Made by a program: the position numbers and the translations under genes. From Falsiroseomonas bella (GTDB taxonomy: Bacteria; Pseudomonadota; Alphaproteobacteria; Acetobacterales; Acetobacteraceae), in the NCBI RefSeq assembly GCF_003173615.1, contig NZ_QGNA01000004.1, positions 1 through 64,000 of the forward strand: a stretch of DNA of 64,000 nucleotides. Reading direction: 5' to 3'. Positions 8,845 to 19,116 of the stretch are shown in pieces. Position 1 is the first letter of the stretch; the number at the start of each line of letters is the position of its first letter. The notes under the pieces were generated by a model. It was not told the DNA's origin. It did not search any database and worked only from the letters and a program-made list of their open reading frames with translations.

Positions 8845-9288
8845 ATGAGGTCGATCCCGCAGACCAGCAGCCGTCCTGTCCGCAAGCCCATCGCGGTGGC
8901 TGCGCTCGTCATCGTCTCCGCGCTCGGTCTGGCCGCATGCGGCCAGCGCGTGGAGCGCGCCGACCTCGGGCGCTGCACGAACCTGCCGAGCGCCGGCGGC
9001 GCGCTCTGCGAGGAGATCGGTGGAGACTACATCTTCGTCGACAGGCTCACGGGGTCCATGCGGCGCTTCAATGCCGCGCAGGCCGAGCTCATCGCGCGGG
9101 CGAGCGTGTCCCTCGCCTCCGCGCAGGCCGCCAATATGCTGGCCGGCGCGAATTCGGGCCAGAGGAACTGCCTCGCCAACCCGGGCATCGCCTGCTCCGG
9201 GTCTCTCAACAACCGCATGAGCGGCTATCGCTCGTCCGGCTTCACCGCGGTGTGCAGCGGCGGAACCTGCCTTTCCGCGGGGCGGTAG
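8845..9288 (+). CDS. Small outer-membrane-type lipoprotein, function unknown
   Basis: A 147-residue protein with a basic N terminus, a hydrophobic stretch and the lipobox LAAC at Cys32, so it should be lipidated and anchored after signal peptidase II cleavage. The mature part is rich in Cys (at least five) and has no domain I recognise. GGAG lies about 12 bases before ATG 8845. It stands alone, convergent with the 9387-10523 gene pair. Confidence 0.75.
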   Translation: MRSIPQTSSRPVRKPIAVAALVIVSALGLAACGQRVERADLGRCTNLPSAGGALCEEIGGDYIFVDRLTGSMRRFNAAQAELIARASVSLASAQAANMLAGANSGQRNCLANPGIACSGSLNNRMSGYRSSGFTAVCSGGTCLSAGR

Positions 9289-9386
9289 CCCGGCCTGCCG
9301 GCCGGCATGGCATCGCTCGCGACCGGGCCGGGGCCGCTCCGGATGCCGCCCGAAGCAGCCCCTGACCGATCTCAGGCGCCCCGATC

Positions 9387-10142
9387 TCAGCCGCCGGTGA
9401 TCACCGCCTCGGGGATCTCGAAGCGCTGGTGGCCGATGCGGATATGGAAGGTGTCGCCCTGCCGGCCGACCGTCATACGGGCGCCGCCATCCGCCTGGGA
9501 CTCGTCGTAGCGCATCGGGGTGCCGTCCTCGAAATAGATCACCCGCGTGCCGCCGCCCGGCCAGGTGATCGTCACCTGGCCGTTGCCGCGGCCGCGCGTG
9601 CGCTCGACGCCGAAGGCGCAGGACGCCATGGGCTGGCCCTGCTCGCGGGCGCAGGGGATCTGTCCGGTCGCGTGGAAGTTGGTGCCCGCCACCCGCGCGT
9701 CGTTGGCGCGGGCCGGCGCGGCCGCGGCACCGCCGGTCGCCGAGACATCGATCCGGTAGTTCGCCCGCTCGCCCCGCCGGGCCGCGGCCCGGTTCAGGAA
9801 CACCTGGATGAGGTAGGTGCCGTCATGCGAGGTGCGGACCTCCATCTGCGGCCCGCCCTGCTCGGCGATGTAGAGCGCGCCGTCCCGGCCCGGCACATGG
9901 CCGGGCTCGAAGACGTTGAAGGAGACGGCGTCGCCGCCCTGCAGCTGCACGCGCAGCATCTGCCCAGCGCGAAGGCCGAGCAGGTAGTGCACCGCCTCCT
10001 GGCCCGCGACATGGCCCGACAGGGTCGCCCCGCTCGTCCCATGCACGAAATGCACCTGCACGGTGCGCACCTCGGCCGCCTGCGTCGCCGGAGCGAGGGC
10101 GAGTAGCGCGAGCGCCATGAACACGATCCTGCCGATGCGCAT
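9387..10142 (-). CDS. Secreted protein resembling g-type lysozyme inhibitor (PliG-like)
   Basis: A 251-residue exported protein with a signal peptide cleaved near residue 22. Residues 25-130 show the pattern V.F.HGTSGATLSG....AVHYLLGLRAGQ.L.V.L......FNVFEPG, which resembles periplasmic PliG-type inhibitors and related alphaproteobacterial proteins. The C-terminal 90 residues form a second beta-rich unit with two Cys (about 183 and 193). It is 27 bp downstream of a lipoprotein gene on the same strand, so they likely form an operon. The inhibitor role is inferred from resemblance; no lysozyme-contact loop was verified. Confidence 0.6.
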   Translation of the reverse strand: MRIGRIVFMALALLALAPATQAAEVRTVQVHFVHGTSGATLSGHVAGQEAVHYLLGLRAGQMLRVQLQGGDAVSFNVFEPGHVPGRDGALYIAEQGGPQMEVRTSHDGTYLIQVFLNRAAARRGERANYRIDVSATGGAAAAPARANDARVAGTNFHATGQIPCAREQGQPMASCAFGVERTRGRGNGQVTITWPGGGTRVIYFEDGTPMRYDESQADGGARMTVGRQGDTFHIRIGHQRFEIPEAVITGG

Positions 10143-10169
10143 GATCCGCGTTCCCCCTTGGCCGCCGCG

Positions 10170-10523
10170 TCAGACCGGGCAGTTCTGCGGCGTGAAGGGC
10201 ACCTGCGTGACGGCGTAGCGGCCGTTGCTGGTCACGACGCGCAGGCAGGTCCGCGACGGCGCGTGGTTCCAATACTGCGTCAGGCCCTGGCGGCGGGACA
10301 GCTCGAAGCCGCGGCGCTGCAACTCGCCTTCGCCGGACGAGGCGCGGGCGCCGTTGAGGTCCTGCCAGGCCGGGGCCGCGGCAGCGGCCGGCTGCGCCGG
10401 CGGCGTGGCGGCCGCGGGCTGGGCGGCAGGCGCCGCCGCGACGGGCGGCTCGGGCTGCCCGCAGGCGGCGAGGCCGAGACCAAGCACCAGGGTCGGCGCG
10501 AGGAGGAGGCGCGGATGCAGCAT
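10170..10523 (-). CDS. Small lipoprotein with Ala/Pro-rich linker
   Basis: A 117-residue protein with lipobox LAAC at Cys21, an Ala/Pro-rich linker (about residues 25-52) and a compact C-terminal domain with two Cys that could form a disulfide. GGAG precedes ATG 10523 at normal spacing. It is the first gene of a two-gene minus-strand set with the lysozyme-inhibitor-like protein. The family is not recognised; location in the envelope is the only firm inference. Confidence 0.7.
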   Translation of the reverse strand: MLHPRLLLAPTLVLGLGLAACGQPEPPVAAAPAAQPAAATPPAQPAAAAAPAWQDLNGARASSGEGELQRRGFELSRRQGLTQYWNHAPSRTCLRVVTSNGRYAVTQVPFTPQNCPV

Positions 10524-10673
10524 CGGGAATCTCCACCGATCGATTGCGAACCGCGTCACTCTGCACCGCGCCGCGGGGCGCCGCGATCCGCAAGGCGCAG
10601 CGCGACGATCCACTTTGCGAAGCGCGCCTCGCCCACCGTCGGCGTCCCCGTTCGCGCCCCGTCGGCGCCCCCG

Positions 10674-11627
10674 TCAGCCCCGGCGCTGCGCGCGTCCCAG
10701 CGTGGCCGACGGCGCCTCGCCATAGCGCAGCCGGTAGCTCGCGGCGAAGCGCCCGGGATGCATCACGCCGCAGTCATGCGCGATCACGGTCACCGTCTCC
10801 CCGGGCCTGGCGTTGAGGAGGCGCTCCCGCACCGCTTCGAGGCGGCAATTGGCGAGGAAGCTCCGCGGGGTCGTTCCTCGATGCTGCCGGAAGCCCGCCT
10901 GCAAGGAGCGCGTGCTGATGCCGAGTTCGCCCGCAAGCTCGAGGATCGAGACCGGCCGCTCCAGCCGCTCGCGCAGGGCGGCCTCGGCCCGGCGCACATG
11001 GACGATCCCCGAACCGGGGACCGGACCGCGCCGCGCCGCCGCGATGGACGCGAATTCGTCGGCCAGGATGTCGAGCAGCAGGCGCGCCATGCCGCGTGCC
11101 GCCGCCGAGGCGGGGTTCAGCCCCTCGGGGGCGTCGAACTCCCGCACCGCCTGGCGCAGCGCGCGGACTAGGCGAGGCGCCGGTCGCGCCGGCCAGGCGC
11201 CGTCCAGCCGCGCGCCGTCCTCGGGATTGCGGGAGACATGCGCGGCAAGCCGCGCGATCGGGACCCGCAAGCCGAGGCCCAGATAGGGACCGGGAATGCT
11301 CGTGATGCGCCGGCCGGGCTGCCACAGCGCGGCGTCGTCGCCGCTCACCTCCGTCGGACCGCGCCCGTCGTCGATCAGCAGGCCGCCGCGATGCGCGACG
11401 ACGATGCCGAAATTCTCGTGGTCGGCGAAGCGGGCGCGGTGGCCTGTCGTCCGCAAGGCGACGAGCCGGATGCCGTCGAGCTGCACGGCGTTGACCGCGA
11501 CATGGTAGCGCCGCGGGTCGTTCAGGACTTCGTAGGCCTCGACCCGCTCGGCGAAGAGGCTGGCGTCCCGCGGCGCCGAGGCGACGGAGCGGGTCACGAC
11601 AAAGGGGTAGCGGCGAAGCAGGTGCAT
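10674..11627 (-). CDS. AraC-family transcriptional regulator
   Basis: A 317-residue regulator. Residues 1-190 form a cupin-like sensing domain similar to AraC_binding_2 proteins. The C-terminal 100 residues carry two helix-turn-helix units, including ILELAGELGISTRSLQAGFR and, near the end, VTVIAHDCGVMHPGRFAASYR. The second recognition helix begins with an unusual HDCG where most AraC proteins have AxxxGF. The gene is monocistronic; the target could be the lipoprotein pair downstream, but no operator was identified. Confidence 0.88.
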   Translation of the reverse strand: MHLLRRYPFVVTRSVASAPRDASLFAERVEAYEVLNDPRRYHVAVNAVQLDGIRLVALRTTGHRARFADHENFGIVVAHRGGLLIDDGRGPTEVSGDDAALWQPGRRITSIPGPYLGLGLRVPIARLAAHVSRNPEDGARLDGAWPARPAPRLVRALRQAVREFDAPEGLNPASAAARGMARLLLDILADEFASIAAARRGPVPGSGIVHVRRAEAALRERLERPVSILELAGELGISTRSLQAGFRQHRGTTPRSFLANCRLEAVRERLLNARPGETVTVIAHDCGVMHPGRFAASYRLRYGEAPSATLGRAQRRG

Positions 11628-11729
11628 GGGCGCGGTCGCTCGCTTGCTTCGCCGCAGTCTAATGTATCGCCCCGGCTGACGTCCAAGCCGATGTCCCGGG
11701 CCGGGCCCCGGCGGGAGGTGGGAGGCTCC

Positions 11730-12617
11730 TCAGGGCGGCGGAATCTCCGCCGCCAGCAGGCAGCCCGATTCGCTCTCGCTGATCACCAGCGTCCGCCCGT
11801 CCGGCGCCAGCGTGCAGTTGGTCGGCATCCGCCCGAACGCGGTGCAATCCACCCGATGCGTGCAGACCCCATGCGGGTCCACCACCCAGACCTGCCCATG
11901 CCCCGGATTGCTCACGAACAGTCGGTCATGCGCATCCACGGCAAGCCCATCCGGCCCCGAGGTCCCGGCCGGCACCCGGAAGAACAGATTCGCCTTCCCC
12001 ACCACCGCATCGGGCCGTAGCGCGAAGCGCCACACCTCGCAGCTGCGCGTCATCGCCACCATCAGATGCGTCGCGCTGCGGTTGAGCACCAGCCCGTTCG
12101 GGCTCGGCCCGTTCGCCAGCAGCCGGTCCAGCCGCCCGTCCGGATGCAGCCGGAACACCCGCCCGGTCGGGTCCTGCAGGCCGGTCTGCCCCTGGTCGGT
12201 GAAGAGCAGCGACCCGTCCGGATGCACCACCACGTCGTTCAGGCCGCGAAAACCTTCCGAGAGCACCGTCTCCAGGATCGGCGCCATCGCGCCGTCGCGG
12301 GGATCGAGGCTCAGCAGCCCATGCCGGTAGTCCGCGACCACCAGCTCGCCCTCGCGCGCCGCCAGCCCGTTCGGCCAGCCCTCGTATTCCGCGACCGTCT
12401 CCCAGTGATCGCCCGAGACGCGAAAGACCCGCCCATGCGGGATGTCCACACAGAAGAGATTCCCCGCGGCGTCGAAGCACGGCCCTTCGAGAAACGAATC
12501 AATCGGCGCGCCGCCCCGGTTGGCCTGCGCCCAGGCCGAGGGCTTCGGGCGCCGCAGTGCGTCGGGCAGGCGGGAGAGCAGGGTGGCCGCGATGGGCCGG
12601 GGCGGGTCGAACCACAT
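11730..12617 (-). CDS. SMP-30/gluconolactonase family protein
   Basis: A 295-residue six-bladed beta-propeller protein with the family landmarks EGPCFDAAGNLFCVDI (metal-ligand Glu near residue 44), NDVVVHPDGSLLFTD, SPNGLVLN and a late PDGLAVD with the Asp of the metal site. Such enzymes hydrolyse sugar lactones or similar esters with Ca, Zn or Mn. ATG 12617 avoids overlap with leuC, whose start at 12665 lies on the other strand 47 bp away. An upstream ATG at 12671 would overlap it. The divergent arrangement with leuCD suggests a shared regulatory region. Confidence 0.85.
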   Translation of the reverse strand: MWFDPPRPIAATLLSRLPDALRRPKPSAWAQANRGGAPIDSFLEGPCFDAAGNLFCVDIPHGRVFRVSGDHWETVAEYEGWPNGLAAREGELVVADYRHGLLSLDPRDGAMAPILETVLSEGFRGLNDVVVHPDGSLLFTDQGQTGLQDPTGRVFRLHPDGRLDRLLANGPSPNGLVLNRSATHLMVAMTRSCEVWRFALRPDAVVGKANLFFRVPAGTSGPDGLAVDAHDRLFVSNPGHGQVWVVDPHGVCTHRVDCTAFGRMPTNCTLAPDGRTLVISESESGCLLAAEIPPP

Positions 12618-12664
12618 GCCCCACCCTTGCGGCGCCCCGCCGCGCGCCGCAAGTTCCCCCCGCC

Positions 12665-14029
12665 ATGCCACGCACGCTGTTCGAAAAAATCTGGGACGCC
12701 CATGTCGTGCACCGGCGCGATGACGGGCTGTGCCTGCTCTATGTGGACCGCCACTATTTCCACGAGGGCAGCTTCCATGCCTTCAACATGCTCCGCGCCA
12801 AGGGGCTGAAGGTCCGCCGCCCCGACCTCAGCTTCGGCTTCGGTGACCATTACGTCCCCACGCGCGGCCGCGAGACCGCGGCGATCCCCGACCCCGAGAT
12901 CCGCGGCATCGTCGAGACCTTCGAGAAGAACGCGAAGGAAGCCGGCATCCAGGCCTTCGAGATCGCCGACCCCCGCCAGGGCATCGTGCATGTCGCGGGC
13001 CCCGAGCTCGGCCTGACCCTGCCGGGGATGACGGTGGTCTGCGGCGACAGCCACACCTCCTCCCACGGCGCCCTCGGCGCGCTCGCCTTCGGCATCGGCG
13101 CCAGCGAGGTCGCCCATGTGCTGGCCACCCAGACCATCTGGCAGTCGAAGCCGCGCCAGATCCGCATCGCCTTCGAGGGCACCTTGCCCGCAGGCTCCAC
13201 CGCGAAGGACATGGCGCTGGCCCTGATCGCGGAGATCGGCACCGGCGGCGCGCTGGGCGGCGCCATCGAGTTCATGGGCAGCGCCGTCCGCGCCCTTTCG
13301 GTGGAAGCGCGCCTGACCCTCTGCAACATGGCCATCGAGGCCGGCGCCCGCACCGGCATGGTCGCGCCCGACGCGACCACCCTCGCCTGGCTGCAGGGCC
13401 GCCCCTTCGCGAAGCCCGTGGACATCGCGCCGCTGCACAGCGACGACGGCGCCGCCTTCGACCGCGACGCGACGCTCGACGCCGCGCGCATCGCCCCCAT
13501 GGCCACCTGGGGCACCAGCCCGGAGGAAGCCGTCCCCCTTTCCGGCCGCGTCCCGCGCCCGGAAGACGCGCCGGACGAGGCGCGCCAGAAGGCCTGGCGC
13601 GGCAGCCTCGACTACATGGGCCTCTCGGGCGGCGAGCGCCTGTCCGACGTGAAGGTGGACCGCGTCTTCCTCGGCTCCTGCACCAATTCCCGCCTGGAAG
13701 ACCTGCGCGCCGCCGCCGCCGTGCTGCAGGGCAGGCGCATCGCCGTGCCGATGCTGGTCTCGCCCGGCTCCACCGCCATCAAGCGGGAAGCCGAGGCCGA
13801 GGGCCTCGACCGCATCTTCCGCGAGGCCGGCGCCAGCTGGGAGGAGAGCGGCTGCTCGCTCTGCGTCTCGATGAACGGCGACAGCGTGGCCGAGGGCGAG
13901 CGCTGCGCCTCCACCTCCAACCGCAACTTTCGGGGGCGGCAGGGCAGGGGCGCGCGCACCCATCTCGTCTCGCCCGCCTCGGCCGCCGCCTCCGCGCTCG
14001 CCGGCCGCCTCGTCGCGGCGGAGGCCTGA
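12665..14029 (+). CDS. leuC: 3-isopropylmalate dehydratase large subunit (LeuC or paralogue)
   Basis: A 454-residue aconitase-superfamily subunit. It begins TLFEKIWDAHVV, has CGDSHTSSHGALGALAFGIGASEV, and supplies the [4Fe-4S] cysteines Cys339 (GSCTNSR), Cys397 and Cys400 (SGCSLC). With LeuD it would interconvert 2- and 3-isopropylmalate in leucine synthesis. The N-terminal region (FHEG, FGFGDHYVPT) departs from housekeeping LeuC, and the neighbour is an SMP-30 protein rather than leuB or leuA. It could therefore be a paralogue acting on a related hydroxyacid such as citramalate. The start at 12665 matches the family. Confidence 0.8.
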   Translation: MPRTLFEKIWDAHVVHRRDDGLCLLYVDRHYFHEGSFHAFNMLRAKGLKVRRPDLSFGFGDHYVPTRGRETAAIPDPEIRGIVETFEKNAKEAGIQAFEIADPRQGIVHVAGPELGLTLPGMTVVCGDSHTSSHGALGALAFGIGASEVAHVLATQTIWQSKPRQIRIAFEGTLPAGSTAKDMALALIAEIGTGGALGGAIEFMGSAVRALSVEARLTLCNMAIEAGARTGMVAPDATTLAWLQGRPFAKPVDIAPLHSDDGAAFDRDATLDAARIAPMATWGTSPEEAVPLSGRVPRPEDAPDEARQKAWRGSLDYMGLSGGERLSDVKVDRVFLGSCTNSRLEDLRAAAAVLQGRRIAVPMLVSPGSTAIKREAEAEGLDRIFREAGASWEESGCSLCVSMNGDSVAEGERCASTSNRNFRGRQGRGARTHLVSPASAAASALAGRLVAAEA

Positions 14030-14032
14030 GCG

Positions 14033-14623
14033 ATGCCCGACGCCTTCACCACGCTGACCGCCGTCGCCGCGCCGCTCGACATGTCCAACGTGGACACCGA
14101 CCAGATCATCCCCGCCCGCTTCATGCGCCGCCCGCGCGACGAGCGGTATGCGCAGTACGGCTTCCACGACCTGCGCTTCACGCCGGAGGGCGCGGCGCGC
14201 CCGGACTTCGTGCTGAACCGCCCACCCTTCGACCAGGCCGGCATCCTGATCGCCTCGCGCAATTTCGGCGTCGGCTCCTCGCGCGAGGCGGCGGTCTATG
14301 CGCTGCTCGCCATGGGCTTCCGCTGCGTGATCGCGGAAAGCTTCGGCGACATCTTCTTCAGCAATGCCTTGAAGAACGGCCTGCTGCCCGTGCGCCTGCC
14401 CGAGGACACCTGCCGTTCCCTGCGCCAGCACGCGGCCGAACACCCGGGCAGCCGGCTCACCGTGGACCTGGCGGCGAACATCGTCACGGACGCCGAGGGC
14501 AACGCCCACGCCTTCACGATTCCGCCTTTCGCCCGCGACTGCCTGCTGCGCGGACTGGACGAGATCGGGATGACGCTCACATTGCTGCCCGCGATCGAGG
14601 CCTTCGAGGCCGCGCGCGGCTGA
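14033..14623 (+). CDS. leuD: 3-isopropylmalate dehydratase small subunit (LeuD)
   Basis: A 196-residue swivelling-domain subunit that partners LeuC, beginning three bases after the leuC stop. Diagnostic stretches are NVDTDQIIPARFM near residues 19-31, NFGVGSSREAAVYAL near 77-91 and FGDIFFSNALKNGLLPV near 104-120, where GSSRE binds the substrate. The length is normal for LeuD. Translational coupling with leuC is likely given the spacing. Confidence 0.88.
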   Translation: MPDAFTTLTAVAAPLDMSNVDTDQIIPARFMRRPRDERYAQYGFHDLRFTPEGAARPDFVLNRPPFDQAGILIASRNFGVGSSREAAVYALLAMGFRCVIAESFGDIFFSNALKNGLLPVRLPEDTCRSLRQHAAEHPGSRLTVDLAANIVTDAEGNAHAFTIPPFARDCLLRGLDEIGMTLTLLPAIEAFEAARG

Positions 14624-14716
14624 TCGGCGCCCGGCGCGGGGCTCGCCGGCGCTTTGTCTTGACGTAACGACAGCGGGCGGGCTGGTGTGCGCCCCTTGCC
14701 CCAGGACGGGATTCCG

Positions 14717-15898
14717 ATGCTCCGTGCGCTGATCGCGGCCTTGCCGCTGCTGCTGCTGCTGTCGGCCCCGCCCGCCCTGGCGCAGTTCGGCCCGCAAGGC
14801 CCGCCGGCGGTCGGCGTCATCACGGCCGAGAAGCGCCCCGTCACCGAAACCACCGAGTTCATCGGCCGCGTCGAGGCGATCGACCGCGTGGATCTGCGCG
14901 CCCGCGTCACCGGCTTCATGGAGGAGCGGCTGTTCCGCGAGGGCCAGGAGGTCACGGCCGGCCAGCCCCTGTTCCGCCTGGAGCGACCGCCCTTCGAGGC
15001 GCAGGTGGCGCAGGCCCAGGCGCAGGTCGCCGCAGCGGAGGCGGAGCTGAACAACGCGACCATCGCGCTCAACCGCGCGCGCGAGCTGGTCCGCAGCCAG
15101 GCCGGCACCCAGGCGCGGGTGGACGACGCCACCGCCGCGCAGCGCACGGCCCAGGCGCAGCTTCTCGGCGCGCAGGCGCAGCTGCGCGTGGCGCAGATCA
15201 ACCTCGGCTACACCGAGATCGCCGGCCCCTTCGCGGGCAAGATCGGCCGCTCCAACTTCTCCCCCGGGGCCGTGGTGGGCCCGGATTCCGGCCCGCTCGC
15301 CACCATCGTCAGCCAGGACCCGATGCGCGTGGCCTTCCCCGTCAGCCTGCGCGCCGGAACGGAGCTGCGCGACCGCTACGAGGGGCGGGGCGGCGCGCAG
15401 GCGGTGGTCGTCCGCATCCGCCTCGCCAATGGCCACATCTTCGGCGAAGCGGGCCGCATCGAGTTCATCGACACCCAGGTGAACCGCGACACCGACACGC
15501 TGCTGATCCGGGCCCGCATCGCAAACCCGCTGCGCACCGACCAGGGCCCTACCGGCGAGCCCGAACGGCAGCTGATCGACGGCATGTTCGTCACCGTCTT
15601 CGTGGAAGGCGTCGAACCCGTGCAGGCGGTCGTCATCCCGCGCGCGGCGGTGCTGCAGGACCAGGGCGGCAACTTCGTCTTCACCGTGGGCGCGGAGAAC
15701 CGGGCGCAGCGCACCGGCGTCACGCTCGGCCGCAGCCTTGCCGACCAGGTGGTGATCGAGGCCGGCCTCTCCGGCGGCGAGACCGTGATCACCGAGGGCG
15801 TGCAGCGCGTCCGCCCCGGCCAGCCGGTGCAGCCCAACCCGGCATCGCCGCCCCCGGTCCGCGAAGGCGCCTCGCCCGCCCCGGCGCAGCGGAACTGA
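14717..15898 (+). CDS. RND efflux periplasmic adaptor (membrane fusion protein)
   Basis: A 393-residue AcrA/MexA-type adaptor with a signal peptide (about residues 1-22, ending PALA). A lipoyl half-motif (EFIGRVEAIDRVDLRARVTGF), an alpha-hairpin rich in Ala/Gln (about 95-150) and the beta-barrel region follow. It bridges the inner-membrane pump to an outer-membrane channel. ATG 14717 follows GGGA; a GTG at 14687 is also in frame but lacks support. It is six bases upstream of the RND pump gene. No TolC-like gene or local regulator is present. Confidence 0.9.
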   Translation: MLRALIAALPLLLLLSAPPALAQFGPQGPPAVGVITAEKRPVTETTEFIGRVEAIDRVDLRARVTGFMEERLFREGQEVTAGQPLFRLERPPFEAQVAQAQAQVAAAEAELNNATIALNRARELVRSQAGTQARVDDATAAQRTAQAQLLGAQAQLRVAQINLGYTEIAGPFAGKIGRSNFSPGAVVGPDSGPLATIVSQDPMRVAFPVSLRAGTELRDRYEGRGGAQAVVVRIRLANGHIFGEAGRIEFIDTQVNRDTDTLLIRARIANPLRTDQGPTGEPERQLIDGMFVTVFVEGVEPVQAVVIPRAAVLQDQGGNFVFTVGAENRAQRTGVTLGRSLADQVVIEAGLSGGETVITEGVQRVRPGQPVQPNPASPPPVREGASPAPAQRN

Positions 15899-15904
15899 AC
15901 GGCG

Positions 15905-18900
15905 ATGATCTCAGCGGTTTTCGTCGATCGCCCGCGGCTTGCGGTCGTCATCTCGATCCTGCTCACCCTCGCGGGCGGGCTCGCGATGCTGCGCATCCCC
16001 GTCGCGCAGTTCCCCGACATCGTGCCGCCGCAGGTCTCGGTCACCACCACCTATCCCGGCGCCTCCGCCGGCGTGGTGGAATCCACCGTCGCCCAGGTGA
16101 TCGAAAGCGCGGTGAACGGCGTGGAGGGCATGATCTACATGTCCTCCAACAGCGCCAATGACGGCACCTACAGCCTGTCCGTCTCCTTCGCGCTCGGCAC
16201 CGACCCCGACATCGCGACGGTGAACGTCAACAACCGCGTGCAGTCGGCGCTGGCGCGATTGCCGCAGGAGGTGCAGCGCCAGGGCGTCACGGTGCGCAAG
16301 CAGTCCTCGGCGGTGCTGCAGTTCATCGCGATGACCTCGGACAACCCGGATCACGACGGGCTGTTCATCTCGAACTACATCACCATCAACATGCTCGACC
16401 GCCTGGCGCGCGTGCCGGGCATCGGCTCCGTCTCGATCTTCGGCGCCATGGACTACTCCATGCGCATCTGGTTCGAGGTGGACCGGTTGATCAGCCTGAA
16501 CCTGACGCCGTCGGACGTCATCACGGCGATCCAGGCGCAGAACGTGCAGGCCGCGGTCGGGCGCATCGGCGCGCAGCCGATCTCCCAGGACCAGCAGTAT
16601 CAGATCAACCTGCAGACCCAGGGCCGGCTCGCCACGCCCGAGCAGTTCGGCGCCATCATCATCCGCGCCAACCCGGACGGCTCCGTGCTGCGGGTGCGCG
16701 ACGTGGCGCGCGTCGAACTCGGCGCGGCGCGGATGGACACGGAAAGCCGCCTGAACGGCCGCCCCGCCGTGACGCTCGGCACCTATCTCTCGCCCGGCGC
16801 CAACGCGGTGACCACCGCCGCCAACCTCTCCCGCACGCTCGAGGACATGTCCCGCCGCTTCCCGGAGGGGCTGCGCAGCACGGTCTTCTACGACACCTCC
16901 ACCTTCGTCGTGGACACCATGCAGGAAGTCATCAAGACCCTGCTCGAGGCCTTCGTGCTGGTGGTCATCGTGGTGCTGCTGTTCCTCGGCAATGTCCGCG
17001 CCACGATCATCCCCGTGATCGCGGTGCCGGTCAGCCTGATCGGCACCTTCGCGGTGCTGCTGCTGCTCGGCTTCTCGGCCAACACCGTCTCCCTCCTCGC
17101 GATGGTGCTGGCCATCGGCATCGTCGTGGACGATGCCATCGTGGTGGTCGAGAACGTCGAGCGCGTGATGGAGGAGGAACCCGACCTCACGCCCGCCGAG
17201 GCCACCAAGAAGGCGATGGCGCAGATCACCGGCCCGATCATCGCGATCACGCTGGTCCTGCTCTCGGTCTTCGTCCCGGTGGGCTTCATCCCCGGCCTCT
17301 CCGGCGTGCTCTTCGCGCAGTTCGCCGTCACCGTCTCGGTCGCGATGGTGATCTCCGCGATCAATGCGCTGACGCTTTCGCCCGCGCTCTGCGCGGTGTT
17401 CCTCCGCCCCCATCACGGCCCGCGTCGCGGCGTGCTGGCCACCGTCATGCGCGGCATCGACTGGGTGCGCGACCGCTACGGCGACATCGTCGCGCGGCTG
17501 GTGCGCATCTCCATCCTGTCGCTGGTGCTCACCGCGGTCTTCGCCGGCGGCACGTACTGGCTCTCGAACCGCACGCCGCAGGGCTTCCTGCCGGAGGAGG
17601 ACCAGGGCGCCTTCTTCGTGCAGACCCAGCTGCCCCAGGGCGCCAGCCTGTCGCGCACCCGCGCCGTGGTCGAGCAGATCGAGCAGATCATCCTGCCGAC
17701 CCCGGGCGTGGACCGGATCCTGTCGATCGTCGGCTTCAGCCTGGTGGACAACGGCGCGCAGTCGAACTCCGCCTTCATCGTCGTGCGCATGAAGCCCTTC
17801 GAGGACCGCGCCAGCGCGCAGGAGAGCGTCTTCGCGGCGATCCGGCGCGTCTTCGGCGCGACGCAGCAGGTGCTGACGGCCAACACCTTCGCCTTCAACA
17901 TCCCGCCGATCATCGGCCTCGGCACCGGCGCCGGCTTCCAGTACCAGCTGCAGAACCTGGAAGGCCGCCCGCCCGAGGAGATGGCGAGCGTGATGCTCGG
18001 CCTGATCGTGGCCGCGAACCAGGACCCGCGCCTGGCCCGCGTGTTCTCCACCTTCGCCGCCAACACGCCCTCCCTCTTCCTCGACGTGGACCGCGACAAG
18101 GCGCAGGCGCTCGGCGTCAGGATCAGCGACATCTTCACCGCCCTGCAGGCGACGCTCGGCGGCTTCTACGTCAACGACTTCAACCTGGCGGGGCGCTCCT
18201 GGCAGGTGAACATCCAGGGCGAGGCGGCGGACCGCGACGACATCCCCGACCTCTGGCGCATCCATGTGCGCAACCAGCGGGGCGAGATGGTGCCGCTGCG
18301 CTCCATCGCCGATGCGCGCATCGTGCTCGGGCCGCAGACCATCAACCGCTACAACAACGTCCGCTCCGTCGCGGTGCAGGGCGCGCCCGCGCCCGGAATC
18401 TCCTCGGGCGATGCACTGGCGGCGATGGAGCAGATCTCGGACCGCGTGCTGCCGCAGGGCTACAGCTTCGAATGGACCGGCACAGCCTTCCAGGAGAAGC
18501 AGGCGGCGGGGCAGACCTCCATCATCCTCGCCCTCGCGGTGCTCTTCGCCTACCTGTTCCTCGTCGCGCTGTACGAAAGCTGGGTGATCCCGATCCCCGT
18601 GCTGCTCTCCATCGCGGTCGGCGTGCTCGGCTCCTTCGGCGCGATCGTCATCGCGGGCATGTCGCTCGACATCTATGCCCAGGTGGGTCTCGTGGTGCTG
18701 ATCGCGCTCGCGGCGAAGAACGGGATCCTGATCGTCGAATTCGCCAAGGAGCAGCGGGAAGCGGGCAAGTCCATCCGCGACGCCGCGGTGATGGGCGCAA
18801 GGCTGCGCTTCCGAGCCGTGATGATGACCTCGGTGGCCTTCATCCTTGGCCTGGTGCCGCTGGTCATCGCGACCGGCGCCGCCTCCGCCTCCCGCCGCGC

Positions 18901-19048
18901 GGTCGGCACGCCGGTCTTCGGTGGCATGCTGGCCGCCGCGCTGATCGGCATCTTTATGATCCCGATGCTCTACGTGGTGTTCCAGTGGCTGCGCGAGCGC
19001 ACCAAGGCGGCCTTCGCGCGGAAGGAGAGGCCGGCCCGGGCCGAGTGA
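15905..19048 (+). CDS. RND multidrug efflux transporter (HAE1, AcrB-type)
   Basis: A 1047-residue inner-membrane pump of full family length with twelve membrane segments and two large periplasmic loops. TM4 has [16 protein letters not shown], with the proton-relay Asp pair near residues 408-409. TM10 has [16 protein letters not shown], with the relay Lys near 938. These residues define the proton-driven AcrB class exporting drugs, dyes or bile-like amphiphiles. It follows its adaptor at six bases and clearly forms one operon. A degenerate GC-rich hairpin region lies after the stop at 19050-19110. Confidence 0.95.
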   Translation: MISAVFVDRPRLAVVISILLTLAGGLAMLRIPVAQFPDIVPPQVSVTTTYPGASAGVVESTVAQVIESAVNGVEGMIYMSSNSANDGTYSLSVSFALGTDPDIATVNVNNRVQSALARLPQEVQRQGVTVRKQSSAVLQFIAMTSDNPDHDGLFISNYITINMLDRLARVPGIGSVSIFGAMDYSMRIWFEVDRLISLNLTPSDVITAIQAQNVQAAVGRIGAQPISQDQQYQINLQTQGRLATPEQFGAIIIRANPDGSVLRVRDVARVELGAARMDTESRLNGRPAVTLGTYLSPGANAVTTAANLSRTLEDMSRRFPEGLRSTVFYDTSTFVVDTMQEVIKTLLEAFVLVVIVVLLFLGNVRATIIPVIAVPVSLIGTFAVLLLLGFSANTVSLLAMVLAIGIVVDDAIVVVENVERVMEEEPDLTPAEATKKAMAQITGPIIAITLVLLSVFVPVGFIPGLSGVLFAQFAVTVSVAMVISAINALTLSPALCAVFLRPHHGPRRGVLATVMRGIDWVRDRYGDIVARLVRISILSLVLTAVFAGGTYWLSNRTPQGFLPEEDQGAFFVQTQLPQGASLSRTRAVVEQIEQIILPTPGVDRILSIVGFSLVDNGAQSNSAFIVVRMKPFEDRASAQESVFAAIRRVFGATQQVLTANTFAFNIPPIIGLGTGAGFQYQLQNLEGRPPEEMASVMLGLIVAANQDPRLARVFSTFAANTPSLFLDVDRDKAQALGVRISDIFTALQATLGGFYVNDFNLAGRSWQVNIQGEAADRDDIPDLWRIHVRNQRGEMVPLRSIADARIVLGPQTINRYNNVRSVAVQGAPAPGISSGDALAAMEQISDRVLPQGYSFEWTGTAFQEKQAAGQTSIILALAVLFAYLFLVALYESWVIPIPVLLSIAVGVLGSFGAIVIAGMSLDIYAQVGLVVLIALAAKNGILIVEFAKEQREAGKSIRDAAVMGARLRFRAVMMTSVAFILGLVPLVIATGAASASRRAVGTPVFGGMLAAALIGIFMIPMLYVVFQWLRERTKAAFARKERPARAE

Positions 19049-19116
19049 CCCCCGCGCTCCCTCCCCCGCATTGCCTGAGCGGCCGGGGAGGGGGACGCCC
19101 AGCCTGACCGGACGCG

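Noticed and set aside
12311-15436. 1041-codon open frame on the minus strand
   Set aside because: Antisense to leuC, leuD and the adaptor gene; those have clear conserved motifs and good starts, this frame has none.
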